DNA of 64,000 nt from Phycisphaerales bacterium Planc_01 (GCA_001603075.1 LVBB01000139.1:79506-143505), one strand, 5' to 3'. Numbered from the stretch's first letter, positions 25,968 through 35,976 are shown. Numbers and translations: made by a program. The notes: a model not told the origin generated them from the sequence alone.

Positions 25968-27381
25968 CCGCTTCTTCGGAAACCGTGTCCTCAGGCTCGG
26001 CGTACCACCAACTCAGACGCTCGGCCGCCAGAACGAACGCCAGGAACACCCAGTAGTATTTGGCCGAAACCTGCTTGATGTTGAGCCCCATGACCACGAG
26101 GAACGTCAGGACCGCCCGCGCGTATAGCTTCTCCAACGTCAAGGGCATGCGTCGGACTGTGAGCATCAGCAGGACTACGAAAGCGGCGAACAAGATCGCC
26201 GCCGGGACGCCGTACACGCCAAGTGCGAAGAAGAAATCGTTGTGAGGCCAGATCACACTGTCGGTCCGCTCGAACCAACTGAAGTAACCCGTGCCGGTGG
26301 GCCTCGACGCCGCCGCGTGGACGGCCTTTCGGATCGGGACCATTCGGACGTCGATGGCCTCCCTGGCCTTCTGCACGCTGGTCAGTCGCGAGGAGACAGA
26401 GCTGTCCAGACCTCGCTGCCGGATCAGCAGGCCCGCGGACAGAGATGCCAGGAGAACCACAAGCACGAGCAGGGCCGCCAGCGCCGGTCGCCGCAGGACC
26501 TGCCGCAGGAACAGAAGCGGCGACAATACCGTGAAGGCCAGCGCCACCAAGCCCCCTCGCGAGCCGATCCGAAGCATCAGGACGGGCAGGAACAGAATCG
26601 CCGCCAGATACAGAATGCGCCACAGCAGGCTCCGGTCGCGGGCGAAGAGATAGACCGCCGAGAGGAACGCCAGGGCCGTCAGCGCCGCGAGCATATTCGC
26701 GTCGATCGCGCTTCCAAGCGTTGCAGCGTACCGGGCGTCCCGCGTCTCGTGCACGGCGCGAATCGCCGCCCCTGTCTTGAAGGCCAGAACCGTGGTGCCC
26801 AGCATTCCGATAACATACGAGCGCAAAGCCCAGAGAAAGGTCGTCTCGCGGTTGGTTTCGAGGATCCAGTAGGCGATCAGAATCAGCGCGACCAACTGGA
26901 GCTGCGTAAAGGCCCGCATCACCTCCATCGAGAGGTAGGGCTGTGGCAGTGATGCGACGAAGATCCACGCGCTCAGTCCCGCCGCCACCCAGAGGGACTT
27001 GTGTCGGACATGCAGCCCCGGCCGGGTCACCATCACGTTCAGCAGAAAGCTCACCGCGATGGCGACCCCGACCCCTCGATCGAGACTGAACGCCTGGCCG
27101 AAACCCACACCCGCACCGGTGGGAAGGACCAGCATGAGGATGCACAGTGCGAACGTCGGTTTCAGGAGCATGCCAAGAAACGTGGGCAAGGCGATGACCA
27201 GTCCGCCGGCGATGGGGTTGCGGGCCCAGAAGACGATCCCGAACCCAATCGCGCAGACCGCCAGCCACAACGCCACAAGCAGCGCGTTCAGGGCGGGCGG
27301 AAGCGCAATGTCCGACGTCCGCTCCTCGGGCTCGGACAGCAAGCCATCGTAGTTCACGTCTTCGAAATACGTCGCGTACAT
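25939..27381 (-). CDS. O-antigen ligase/polymerase-like membrane protein
   Basis: 480 residues with about 10-12 membrane helices (for example LLVALWLAVCAIGFGIVFWA, ALCILMLVLPTGAGVGFG, VALILIAYWILE). The SRGGLVALAFTVLSPLLF segment and the periplasmic loop with GTGYFSWFERTDSVIWPHNDFFFALGVYG are typical of Wzy/WaaL-type proteins, which polymerise or ligate lipid-linked oligosaccharides on the periplasmic side. Residues 8-19 (DVNYDGLLSEPE) match a canonical EF-hand calcium loop, which is unusual for this family. The acidic C-terminus is low complexity. Confidence 0.8.
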   Translation of the reverse strand: MYATYFEDVNYDGLLSEPEERTSDIALPPALNALLVALWLAVCAIGFGIVFWARNPIAGGLVIALPTFLGMLLKPTFALCILMLVLPTGAGVGFGQAFSLDRGVGVAIAVSFLLNVMVTRPGLHVRHKSLWVAAGLSAWIFVASLPQPYLSMEVMRAFTQLQLVALILIAYWILETNRETTFLWALRSYVIGMLGTTVLAFKTGAAIRAVHETRDARYAATLGSAIDANMLAALTALAFLSAVYLFARDRSLLWRILYLAAILFLPVLMLRIGSRGGLVALAFTVLSPLLFLRQVLRRPALAALLVLVVLLASLSAGLLIRQRGLDSSVSSRLTSVQKAREAIDVRMVPIRKAVHAAASRPTGTGYFSWFERTDSVIWPHNDFFFALGVYGVPAAILFAAFVVLLMLTVRRMPLTLEKLYARAVLTFLVVMGLNIKQVSAKYYWVFLAFVLAAERLSWWYAEPEDTVSEEADEEAADIDG

Positions 27382-27436
27382 AAAGGAGCTTCATGACACG
27401 CCCGCGCGGACGCAGGCAGAGCATCCGGGACCGGCT

Positions 27437-28720
27437 CTACTGAGCGGCCGGTCCCCGCCTGTTCTTTCGTGTCAAAAGGCGGGCGACATGAAAGAGCCGG
27501 CGAAGAATCGGCCTGTGGCCGGAGAGGGCATAGCGTGCGAGATAGAACTTGATCGAACTGCGGTAGTCGCCTTGGGCGGGCCGCAGAAGCTTCTGGTGGT
27601 ATTGCGGAACGCTTCGGCCGGTCCAGCGGAACAGCGACATCCTCGCGATGAGCTTGCGTTTTTTGAATGCGCCATGGACCTGGGCGGCCCTCAGCTCGCG
27701 AACGTCCAGTTCCGATAACTCGACAGCCATCTCAGCGGCGGCCGATTCCAGCAGCTCTTCGGCCTCGGGCGTTCTGGTCAGGACGAACGAGCTGCCGAGT
27801 TTGTCCTTCGCGAGCAAATCGGGCCGCCCCGCGTCGCCGCAGGACAGGTCGCTCAGCTCGCCGGTCAAGTCGCTGCAAAGCGTGCAGCGCCTCAGCGAAA
27901 AGGGCCCGAGCCTGTTGCGGCAATCCGCCAGAGGCAGTCGCGTTTCGGTGCCGTCGCAGCGGCCGATGAGCATGGTCCCCGGCCAGCCCCGCCCGCGATA
28001 CTCAAGCCTTGTGACCGAGGCGGGCGGTATGCGCAGGTCCTGAAGCAGCCGGATCGTACCGCGAAAGCTGAAGTCCAGACTGCATACAAGACTGATCCGA
28101 TACCGGATGCGCTCTCGCAGCGATTCGATGTGCTGCTCGGCCTTGCGCAGGGCCTGGATGTGGCACGGCAGGCCGACGACGGCGAACCGCCCTTCCGACT
28201 TGAGGATCTCCTTGAGCGCAACGTCCGCAGCGACGGGGCAGTACTTCGATCGCGCCGCCGAGAGGACCTCCTGCCTCGTGCGGGCAATGAACGGCTCAGG
28301 CTCCAGCGGCTTGTCCGCCCGCATCCGCGTGACGAGGGCCCCGTCGATCAGCCCCCGCTCCAGGGCGAATATCAGTAGCGCCGTGACAAGCCCGCCGGAG
28401 GCGCTGTCATAACGAATGTCTTTGTCGGCGGCGTAACCGACATAACTGCCCAGGTGTCGGCCCAGGACGATGTCTTCCGGAATCTCGCCGAAGAGCCGCC
28501 GGCCCAGACCCTCGAAGTCGACCGTGTGGCCCGGACAGACGTCCATGCACAGTCCGCAACGGGTGCACTTGGCCTTGTCGATTCGCGGGACGTAGTTGCC
28601 CTGTCTGCCGTCGATATGCATCGTCACAGCGTCGGCGGGGCAGACCCCCACGCACGCACCGCAGCCGGCGCAGAGACCGCGTCGGACAACCCACTGAATT
28701 GTCGGGCGTTTGCACGTCAT
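27437..28720 (-). CDS. Coenzyme F420 hydrogenase/dehydrogenase beta-subunit-like iron-sulfur protein
   Basis: 427 residues. Two ferredoxin-type [4Fe-4S] motifs are at C17-x2-C20-x2-C23-x3-C27 and C52-x2-C55-x2-C58-x3-C62. They are followed by the FrhB N- and C-terminal domains (YDSASGGLVTALLIFALERGLIDGALV ... KYCPVAADVALKEILKSEGRFAVVGLPCHIQALRKAE ... CTLCSDLTGELSDLSCGD). Proteins of this type occur in exopolysaccharide loci beside polysaccharide pyruvyl transferases, where their reaction is not well defined. It lies between wzx-like and wzy-like genes, so a reductive sugar-modification step is inferred. F420 use is not implied. Confidence 0.85.
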   Translation of the reverse strand: MTCKRPTIQWVVRRGLCAGCGACVGVCPADAVTMHIDGRQGNYVPRIDKAKCTRCGLCMDVCPGHTVDFEGLGRRLFGEIPEDIVLGRHLGSYVGYAADKDIRYDSASGGLVTALLIFALERGLIDGALVTRMRADKPLEPEPFIARTRQEVLSAARSKYCPVAADVALKEILKSEGRFAVVGLPCHIQALRKAEQHIESLRERIRYRISLVCSLDFSFRGTIRLLQDLRIPPASVTRLEYRGRGWPGTMLIGRCDGTETRLPLADCRNRLGPFSLRRCTLCSDLTGELSDLSCGDAGRPDLLAKDKLGSSFVLTRTPEAEELLESAAAEMAVELSELDVRELRAAQVHGAFKKRKLIARMSLFRWTGRSVPQYHQKLLRPAQGDYRSSIKFYLARYALSGHRPILRRLFHVARLLTRKNRRGPAAQ

Positions 28721-28809
28721 TCGTCTGTTTGCATCGACATATCACTTTGATGATACCCTCCGTCCCGGTTGGCCTGCAATCCTCCTTCGAGGGTCGCACG
28801 CCCGTTGGG

Positions 28810-30381
28810 TCATGCTCCGTTGCCGGGCAGCGGTTCGGTGGGGCCGCGTTGGAGAACCGCCAGCAGCCGTCTTCGCTCCGCCGGTTGCACGCTGAAGAGC
28901 CAGCCGCAGAGACACGTCAACATGCCCGAGGCCAGGATCACGCCCAGAAGCCCGAGCCAGGAAGCCGGTGGACTGAGGAGCTTCCAGATGACCATCAGCG
29001 CAACCGCCGGAAGACTCCCTGCAAGTGCGGGCCACCAGACACAGGACAGACTCTCCCGCACCGCGATCTTCATTCTTCGATTGAAGTAGATCGGTACGAC
29101 GAGGCCCGATATGACCGTCATCGGAACGAGGTTGGACCAGGCGATTCCCTCAAGGCCCCAGCCGAGAGACCTCACGGCGACAATCGAGCCGCCGACGCAG
29201 AGGATGGCCGTGACCGCCGCGAGTGCCCCAAAGACACCGTGTTCGCCGCGACCGATGAGAACCAGGAAGTTGCTGTGCTGGGCCAGCATCAGACAGTGCC
29301 CCACGGTCAGCAGCGCCAGGACCGTCGCCAGCGAATCGATGACGGTCGGGTCGGAGAACTTCTCGCCCACCCAGATGCGGAGGAACTCCCGGCCCATCAC
29401 GATCAGAAAGGCACCCGCCGGGACGAGAACCAGCAGGCTGTATTTCTGCGTCAGGAAAGCAATCTCCTTGACGGTGGCGTGTTCGGCGCGGGTGTCCAGG
29501 TCGCTGACAGCCGGCTTGATTGCGGCGGTGAACGCCTGGAGCAACTGGCTCAACAGCAGCACGCCGGCACTGGCGACGGAGAACCGGCTGACCGCCGAGG
29601 TGTCGAGGAAGATGCCTGCGATGAGGTCGCCCGCCTTGCAGACGATCAGGCCGCCCATCGCATAAAGAAACGTATTGGTCCCATAAAAGAGCATTTCCTT
29701 GAGCAGGACGGGGTCGATATTGCGGCGCGACAGGAAGACTCTGGGCAGCAGGCGTCGAATGAAGATGTGCTGCACCAGCCGGGTGACGATCTCACTCATG
29801 CCAAATACGAGTCCCATCGTCAGCAGACCGTAACCACCGAGCAACAGGACGATCAGCAGAACCGTCCGCACCACAAGAACGACCAGTGTCGCGATGCTGA
29901 TGACGCCGTAGCGCTGAAGGCCGCTGAGCACAGCGGTGGTCAATTGGAGCGGACTGGAGAGCGCAAAGGTCAGGCCTACGATCAGCACGAGCCGTCCGGC
30001 TACTTCGACCTGCTCGGGCTCGATCGCAAACCAGTCGCCGATCTTCGCATAAAGCAGAACGCTCACTGCCGCCAGCACGAGTCCGAGGGCCGAGTAGAAG
30101 AACAGCGACGTGCTGACAACCTTCGCAACGCCCTGCTCGTCGCCCTTCGCCAGGCAGACAGGGATCTGCCGGTTGATCGCGCCGTTGAGCCCCAGGCTCA
30201 GCATGCCGCGATAGCGAAACAACGAACCGACCAACACCCACACGCCGTATCGAGCCTCTCCGAGACGACCCAGGAAGAACCGGATCAGAAGGAAGCCGAT
30301 CAGTGCATTACTGACGAGCAGCAGTATGTTGAACAGCGTGTTGTGGATCAGCCGCTTCGAGGTTGTGACAGGTCGTATCAT
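28810..30381 (-). CDS. Polysaccharide flippase (Wzx/MATE-like oligosaccharide translocase)
   Basis: 523 residues with about 12-14 membrane helices. It starts MIRPVTTSKRLIHNTLFNILLLVSNALIGFLLIRFFLGRLGEARYGVW, the classic opening of Wzx/PST exporters. It moves undecaprenyl-linked repeat units across the inner membrane. The ATG at 30381 is used because the frame upstream belongs to the overlapping methyltransferase. The 74-base overlap with that gene suggests coupled translation. The frame begins further upstream but without homology. Confidence 0.87.
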   Translation of the reverse strand: MIRPVTTSKRLIHNTLFNILLLVSNALIGFLLIRFFLGRLGEARYGVWVLVGSLFRYRGMLSLGLNGAINRQIPVCLAKGDEQGVAKVVSTSLFFYSALGLVLAAVSVLLYAKIGDWFAIEPEQVEVAGRLVLIVGLTFALSSPLQLTTAVLSGLQRYGVISIATLVVLVVRTVLLIVLLLGGYGLLTMGLVFGMSEIVTRLVQHIFIRRLLPRVFLSRRNIDPVLLKEMLFYGTNTFLYAMGGLIVCKAGDLIAGIFLDTSAVSRFSVASAGVLLLSQLLQAFTAAIKPAVSDLDTRAEHATVKEIAFLTQKYSLLVLVPAGAFLIVMGREFLRIWVGEKFSDPTVIDSLATVLALLTVGHCLMLAQHSNFLVLIGRGEHGVFGALAAVTAILCVGGSIVAVRSLGWGLEGIAWSNLVPMTVISGLVVPIYFNRRMKIAVRESLSCVWWPALAGSLPAVALMVIWKLLSPPASWLGLLGVILASGMLTCLCGWLFSVQPAERRRLLAVLQRGPTEPLPGNGA

Positions 30382-31189
30382 CGTTGGTTCGGATCTTGTC
30401 GATATGGCCCAGGCGGGATGCTTCGGACTTTCTCGCAAGGCAGAAGAGATTCGTCGAGGCAAACCGCCTCGCATCCCACTCGATGCATCTGTTGACGGCC
30501 GCATGGAACGGCCCGGTGTCGCCGGCGAGCAGGGCCGCCACCTTCAACACACGCTGGAAGAGGCCGGAGCCGTCGAACTCTGCGGCATCGAAGCCGCTAT
30601 ACCGCAGCAATCGGGCCAGATGAGTCGCCGAGAAATGCTCGTGCCAGCGTTTGGTAGCCGAGATGTCGCCGATCAGACCATCGGGATTGCGGATGTATCG
30701 CCTCTCGTAGTCGGCCTGTGAGTGCGTCCGGCAGAAGTACCAACGGTGCAATCGCGGAAATCGGAACTTCCAATTGCCCATATCAAGAAACGAGAACATG
30801 TGCCGGCCCGGAACGGTGACGATCAGCACCCCATCGTCCGCCAGGACCCGGTGCAGCTCGTCCAGCAGTTCCTCCTGCTCGCTGACATGTTCCAGGACGT
30901 CCAGCACGGTGATCGACGAAAACGTTCCATCCGGAAACGGCAGAGGCGTGGCGCGGGCGATACGGATGATCTCGAGTCCGCCCGAGGCCTCTTGTGCCTT
31001 TTCGATGGCTGTGCGGCTGACATCGACACCCACCAGGCACTTGATCCCCCTGGCCTTCAGCGCCCGGAGAAACCGGCCGTCGCCGCAGCCGAAATCGAGG
31101 TGGGCCGCCCCGCCGGCAGGAACGTGCTGCCACGCGAACGCATGACGGCCGCACGCAAACGGGTTGTCGGATGTGAATCGGGTGTGCAT
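30308..31189 (-). CDS. SAM-dependent methyltransferase in polysaccharide locus
   Basis: 293 residues of a class I methyltransferase. Motif I is HLDFGCGDGRFLRAL (about 31-45), then GVDVSRTAIEKAQEA, LPFPDGTFSSITVLDVLEHVSEQEELLDELHRVL and the GVLIVTVPG strand. The ATG at 31189 has AGGA upstream and begins just before the conserved domain. It would methylate a sugar or lipid-linked glycan; the target is unknown. The last 30 residues overlap the flippase gene in another frame. Confidence 0.82.
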   Translation of the reverse strand: MHTRFTSDNPFACGRHAFAWQHVPAGGAAHLDFGCGDGRFLRALKARGIKCLVGVDVSRTAIEKAQEASGGLEIIRIARATPLPFPDGTFSSITVLDVLEHVSEQEELLDELHRVLADDGVLIVTVPGRHMFSFLDMGNWKFRFPRLHRWYFCRTHSQADYERRYIRNPDGLIGDISATKRWHEHFSATHLARLLRYSGFDAAEFDGSGLFQRVLKVAALLAGDTGPFHAAVNRCIEWDARRFASTNLFCLARKSEASRLGHIDKIRTNDDTTCHNLEAADPQHAVQHTAARQ

Positions 31190-31220
31190 GGGATTGTCCT
31201 GCTGCGTCCTCAACCAGACC

Positions 31221-32726
31221 TCAGCGCCGTTCGACGACCTGCCACAATGGACCGGTCCTGCGCAGGTCGTATCCGCCGAGCACGAACCGCGGAGCATAGC
31301 CCGGCCGATTCGAAGTCACATAGATCGGACGGTATTCGAGCAGTTCTGCAAACGAATCAGCGTCGTACGGGGGCGCCCCCCTGCTGCTGACGATCCCCGT
31401 GACGATCTTCACGTCGGGACGTCGGCCCTCGACCTCCTGAACCAGCAGGAGCGCGGCCACCGTGGTGGTGTCGGCATAGATCACCGCGTCGGGCCCGACG
31501 GCGTCCAGCGCATCGCGAGCGAAGCGATCCGGCCCATCTTCACCCGTCTTCCAGGGCCGAAGAAAGTATCTGTAGTCGTCGCGATAGGCGATGTCGGCTC
31601 GCGTCCCGATCGCAAGGTTCATGCGCCGGGCGACGGTCGGAGCAATGGCGTAGATGGGCACCGGCAACAAGGCAGCGCTGACGATGGCAACCGCGACCGC
31701 CGGGTGCGACAGGCGCTCGCGAACGAAATGGACCCCCAGGCCCGCAAGAACACACAGAACGGCATAGAGCGGGATGAAGAAGGCATAGCGGTCGGCGACG
31801 GTATAACGAAACGCGAACAGCAGGAACAGCACCAGCAAGGCAGCAAGGACGCAGCGGAAAGCCGACACCGCGCGCATCCTGCAGAGGGCGAAGCCGCCGA
31901 TGACAGGCAGCAGCACGTTCGGCGTGGGGAAGTTGAGCGCCAACAGCAGGAGATTCTCTCTGACGATTCTCCACGACAAGGCGGTGTTAAGCACGTCCGC
32001 CCGCCAGCGATCTCCGAACGCAGCCGAAGCGAGCGTAGCAAGAACCTCGCCGCTGTAGAGCATCCGGCGCACGATCAGGTACTCGTACGGCAGCGCGCCG
32101 ACCATCCACAGCAGTGCAACGATCCCGACGTGTGTGAGGCGAAGCTTGCCCTTCACGACCAACACGCCCAACAGCACGGCATGACAAACCAGCGGAATCG
32201 CGCCCAGCATGTGGACCGCGACTGCCAGGCCGTTGAGCAGGCCGAGGGCGTACAGGTATCGCGTTCGTCCGGTCCGGCCGTATTGCAGCAGCACGATCAG
32301 CTCGCCCAAGAACAACGCCGCCCATAGCGTATAGGTCTCCGCAATGCTCGCATGCTGCCAGAATGTGTGCGAGAGGGCCAGCGTCACCGCCGCGATGACG
32401 GCAGGAAACTCTTTCCCTGCCCAGAGCCGCACCAGCAGATACAGATTCGCCACGGCCACCGCGGCGGCCAACGCCGAAACCAGATTCACGCGATGCGCAA
32501 ACGAACCGAACGGAATCAGCTTGCTCGGAATCGCCACGAGATAGAACAGCGGGTGCGAAATCGCCAGCCCGAGGAAGCCTTCGACGTCGTTGTGCCAGAC
32601 GCGAAGCTGGATCAGACCGCTGTCCTGCCACAAGGCCCCCGGCGCGCAACTGATCCCATACACGGCCCCTGCCGCACAGAAGATGGCAAGGTAGGCGAAC
32701 GTTGTGCGTGTGGTTGCCTTTGACAT
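31221..32726 (-). CDS. DUF2723-type integral membrane glycosyltransferase
   Basis: 501 residues with about 11 membrane helices. The first extracytoplasmic loop APGALWQDSGLIQLRVWHNDVEGFLGLAISHPLFYL matches the PMT-like DUF2723 family, whose acidic loop residues (here QDSG) take part in catalysis and which uses lipid-linked sugars on the periplasmic side. A C-terminal soluble portion (ADIAYRDDYRYFLRPWKTGEDG ... VIYADTTTVAALLLVQEVEGRRPDVKIVTG) is also typical. Start at 32726, 28 bp after the fucokinase gene. It probably decorates glycan or protein. Confidence 0.8.
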   Translation of the reverse strand: MSKATTRTTFAYLAIFCAAGAVYGISCAPGALWQDSGLIQLRVWHNDVEGFLGLAISHPLFYLVAIPSKLIPFGSFAHRVNLVSALAAAVAVANLYLLVRLWAGKEFPAVIAAVTLALSHTFWQHASIAETYTLWAALFLGELIVLLQYGRTGRTRYLYALGLLNGLAVAVHMLGAIPLVCHAVLLGVLVVKGKLRLTHVGIVALLWMVGALPYEYLIVRRMLYSGEVLATLASAAFGDRWRADVLNTALSWRIVRENLLLLALNFPTPNVLLPVIGGFALCRMRAVSAFRCVLAALLVLFLLFAFRYTVADRYAFFIPLYAVLCVLAGLGVHFVRERLSHPAVAVAIVSAALLPVPIYAIAPTVARRMNLAIGTRADIAYRDDYRYFLRPWKTGEDGPDRFARDALDAVGPDAVIYADTTTVAALLLVQEVEGRRPDVKIVTGIVSSRGAPPYDADSFAELLEYRPIYVTSNRPGYAPRFVLGGYDLRRTGPLWQVVERR

Positions 32727-32754
32727 GAAGGCGATCTGTGAAATGCCTCGTCCG

Positions 32755-35700
32755 TCAGCTGACGGTGACAACGAGCCCCTCGTGGCTGACGCTGTAGTCG
32801 AAGAAGCGGGCCCGCTCGTTCGGCGGCTCCGCCTCCAGCATATGGCGCACCGCCTCGGCGTCCTGCCGTGACTTGCAGACCATCAGAAGGAAGCCGCCCC
32901 CGCCGGCACCGAGCAGCTTGGCCCCGTGCATATGCGGTCGGACGCGGGCCAACAGGGCCTCGATCTCGTCGTTGCTGCTGTTCGGGTCCAACTGCTTGTT
33001 GAGCTGCCACGCCGTATCGACCAGACGCCCGAACCGCGCCACGTCCTTGCGAATGAACGCATCCATCACCTCGCGCGCCGTCTGCCCGATGTGCGACAGC
33101 GTCACGACGGTCGCGCGATCCCGATTCAGGTACCGCCCTACCACCTGTTGAAGGATGTTCTTGGCCAGCCTGGTGATCCCCGTGTAATACAGCAACGTAC
33201 AACCCTGATTACACATCGGGTCTATAATATCCGCTGGTACGTAATGGATGCTGGCATCCGGGACCATGCCCGGCTGCGCCACGATCATCTTGACACCGTC
33301 CACGACGCCGCCGATCTGATCCTGCCAGCCGCCGCCCGTGGTCAGAGCCTGTTCCAGCCGCAATACCTGATGGAACAACTCCCGCCGCGAGAGGTCCATG
33401 CCCACGGCGCGGGCGATCGCAGCGGTGATCACGGCGCCCATGATGCTCGATGTTCCCAGGCCACTTCCCTTGGGAATCGCCGCCAGCGTCGTCAGCTCGA
33501 TCCCCCCGCCAAACGCTTCCAGCGTCTTCTTCAAAGACCCCGTCCTCGACCGACCGGCCCGTTGAGGCGACAAGCCGGACAGCACCAGCGCCGCCTTGGC
33601 CAGGGCGAAGCTGCCCGTCGCCTTGCGGTAGTCGAGCAGATCGTCGAATTGATGAATCTCGATGCGCACGCCCAGGTCGATCGAACCGATCCGAATGACG
33701 GGCTCGTCGATCACACGCAGATAGGCCTGAATGGGCGGCTGACCGTTCAGATTCACCGCGGCGTTCACCACGCAGCCCCCGCATTCGAGCGCATACGGCG
33801 GCGTGTCCGTCCAGCCGCCTCCGACGTCGAGCCGTGCCGGGGCGCGCGCCCAGACGATCTCATCGCTCCGCAACACACTTCGCGGCGAAGCGGCCTCGCC
33901 GACGCCGCTTCCCACAATCGACCGCTCCAGAATCTCGAAGGCAACCTCCCGCGCCCGATGCCCCCATCGCACGATGGATATGTCGCCGCCCGGAAACAGC
34001 CCAAGAGACCTCAGCCACGCGCACTGAGCGCGTGTCAGTTCGCTTTCGATGTCACCCAGAACCCCGTCGGCGGGCACATCGCGGCCCTCATACAGCATCC
34101 GTACAGCGGACCCGATCGTGTGCAGAATGCGGGGCAACACCAGCGAGGCCATGCCGCGGTCTTCGCGGCTGTCAACATGGCGATGTGCCTCTCTCAGAAT
34201 ACCCGCAATCCACTCGACGGCGTCCGTCCTGTCGCCAAGCAGATAGGCCAGCTCCTGTGCGGAGAAACCGCTGCCGGGACGAAACATCTGCCGCCACGAG
34301 GTACGTATCTGCTGCGCTCTGAGCCGACTGCGACGACGGTGAAACTCGACATGATCGGCCATCGCCAGGACCTCTTCGAAGCTGTACCGGTCGGCCCCGC
34401 GCCAGGCAGAGCGCTGCTCCTCCGACGCGGCGCTCGGATCGAGCATCCACAGCCATCGATGATAGTCGGCATGTACGCAAACCGCCGGGAACAGACGCGC
34501 GTTCCAGATGCTCCGCTCCTTCGGCGCGACACGCCGGTCCCAGACGTCCTCCGGCGCAGCGCCGACATCCGCCAGCCAGGCGAGAACGTCCCTGCCGCAG
34601 AAAACCGCACCGTCTCCGGCCGTCTCCTTGAACGCGTCGTCGATCCCATAGCAGCGAACGAACCAGATCCGGCGGGCATGGCGGTCTCGCCCTTCGATCA
34701 CATCGAGGCAAGCCCCGCCCGGAAGAGCCAGCGGCTGCTCGATGTCGACGCCAACCACCACGTTGCCGCCTCCCAGCGTCAGCGGCGAGGCGATCCGGCA
34801 TCCCTCCACCCAGCCTCCGGCCCCCTGCACCGTTGCCGACGGGGCGACCTCGTTGTTGATGTCGAGGTAGCTCTGCAGAAATGAAATGCCGCGATCCTCC
34901 TGGAGCAGTCGCGTTCCGTTGGTGAGGATCCCCCTGCTGCTGCCGAAGTCCAGGAAGTCACAGTGTGTGAGCAATTGCACGTGGAACGGCGTGTCGGACA
35001 GCGCCTCGAACAATTCGGCGAGCATGGCGTGCGGCCACTTCGAACCACTGTCTCGTGCCGACCGAATATAGCTCTCGAGGTTGGCCCGCCGCCCCATCGC
35101 GCAGCAGACCTCACGATAGAAATCGAGCCCGCGCTCCAGCACAGCCTTGCCGCGCCTGCCCGCGAGCGCCGGTCGGCCCTCGCTGTCGGGACGAGCGCCG
35201 AAAACTCGCAACAAGCGGACAGCGGTGGCCGCATCGAAATGCATCACGCCGATATCGAGGCAGCTCTGTCCGTACGCGTCGATCGCACCATGCGCCCTTT
35301 GCTCGGAGATCGAGGGCTTCTGGAGATACAGACACACGGACGAATCGTCGCTGCCCTCGGCACGCGTCGGTCCCTGGCAGAACACACCATGCCGGCTCGC
35401 CTGCTCCGGAGTGGCATAGCACGCCAGCCCCGTGATGCCCTGGCGGGTCAGGCAGATCTCCGACGGATCGAACCGCAGCAAGACATCGCCCGAAGCGATG
35501 ACCACCTGCCCCTGGCCCTGTGCCGGCTCGGGCAGGGAAAGATACGTCGGCAACTGGCGGTCAAACAGAGTCAGACACGCCGCACTGTCGTTCTCGCCTG
35601 GGACGGGAATGAAGATCTTGCCGCACGGACCGTACGCCGGAAGCCGTCGCGAGTCGCCGCCGGCGTGGATAATGAGAATCCGCAACGCGGCAAGAACCTG

Positions 35701-35955
35701 TCCCCAGCGATGCGGGCCTGACTTCGCAACGTCGCGGCCCAGCCGTCTGTGAAGGACCTCCATAAGGCAATAGAGCGTGCTGCCGCCGCTGCCGATCCGC
35801 CTGCCGCCCGGATCCGCGACGACGATGGCCTCTCGAACGTCACTGAGAAGGCCGAGCTCCCGCCGGACGGCCAATTGCCCCTCATAAGCCCTGGCCTGCG
35901 CCTCATTCGACGCCGTGACGATCAGATAATCCCACCAACCACCGCTCTGCTGCAT
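32755..35955 (-). CDS. fkp: Bifunctional fucokinase / GDP-fucose pyrophosphorylase
   Basis: 1066 residues, somewhat longer than Bacteroides Fkp (about 950). The N-terminal part is the L-fucose-1-phosphate guanylyltransferase (GRRIGSGGSTLYCLMEVL, DSRRLPAYGPCGKIFIPVP). The C-terminal part is a GHMP kinase: ARLDVGGGWTDTPPYALECGG and the ATP loop PKGSGLGTSSIMGAVITAA (about 826-844), then LGAGGGGFLLMV. It salvages free L-fucose to GDP-fucose in the cytoplasm, so the surface glycan probably contains fucose or a related sugar; a D-arabinose analogue is possible. It is followed closely by the membrane glycosyltransferase. Confidence 0.9.
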   Translation of the reverse strand: MQQSGGWWDYLIVTASNEAQARAYEGQLAVRRELGLLSDVREAIVVADPGGRRIGSGGSTLYCLMEVLHRRLGRDVAKSGPHRWGQVLAALRILIIHAGGDSRRLPAYGPCGKIFIPVPGENDSAACLTLFDRQLPTYLSLPEPAQGQGQVVIASGDVLLRFDPSEICLTRQGITGLACYATPEQASRHGVFCQGPTRAEGSDDSSVCLYLQKPSISEQRAHGAIDAYGQSCLDIGVMHFDAATAVRLLRVFGARPDSEGRPALAGRRGKAVLERGLDFYREVCCAMGRRANLESYIRSARDSGSKWPHAMLAELFEALSDTPFHVQLLTHCDFLDFGSSRGILTNGTRLLQEDRGISFLQSYLDINNEVAPSATVQGAGGWVEGCRIASPLTLGGGNVVVGVDIEQPLALPGGACLDVIEGRDRHARRIWFVRCYGIDDAFKETAGDGAVFCGRDVLAWLADVGAAPEDVWDRRVAPKERSIWNARLFPAVCVHADYHRWLWMLDPSAASEEQRSAWRGADRYSFEEVLAMADHVEFHRRRSRLRAQQIRTSWRQMFRPGSGFSAQELAYLLGDRTDAVEWIAGILREAHRHVDSREDRGMASLVLPRILHTIGSAVRMLYEGRDVPADGVLGDIESELTRAQCAWLRSLGLFPGGDISIVRWGHRAREVAFEILERSIVGSGVGEAASPRSVLRSDEIVWARAPARLDVGGGWTDTPPYALECGGCVVNAAVNLNGQPPIQAYLRVIDEPVIRIGSIDLGVRIEIHQFDDLLDYRKATGSFALAKAALVLSGLSPQRAGRSRTGSLKKTLEAFGGGIELTTLAAIPKGSGLGTSSIMGAVITAAIARAVGMDLSRRELFHQVLRLEQALTTGGGWQDQIGGVVDGVKMIVAQPGMVPDASIHYVPADIIDPMCNQGCTLLYYTGITRLAKNILQQVVGRYLNRDRATVVTLSHIGQTAREVMDAFIRKDVARFGRLVDTAWQLNKQLDPNSSNDEIEALLARVRPHMHGAKLLGAGGGGFLLMVCKSRQDAEAVRHMLEAEPPNERARFFDYSVSHEGLVVTVS

Positions 35956-35976
35956 GGCTTCTGCCCTCCCGCGCCC

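Noticed and set aside
28699..30495. 598-codon plus-strand frame opposite the flippase
   Set aside because: Extremely Gln/Arg/Asp-rich antisense of a membrane protein; no motif.
32926..34884. 652-codon plus-strand frame opposite fkp
   Set aside because: Antisense shadow of a clearly recognisable enzyme.
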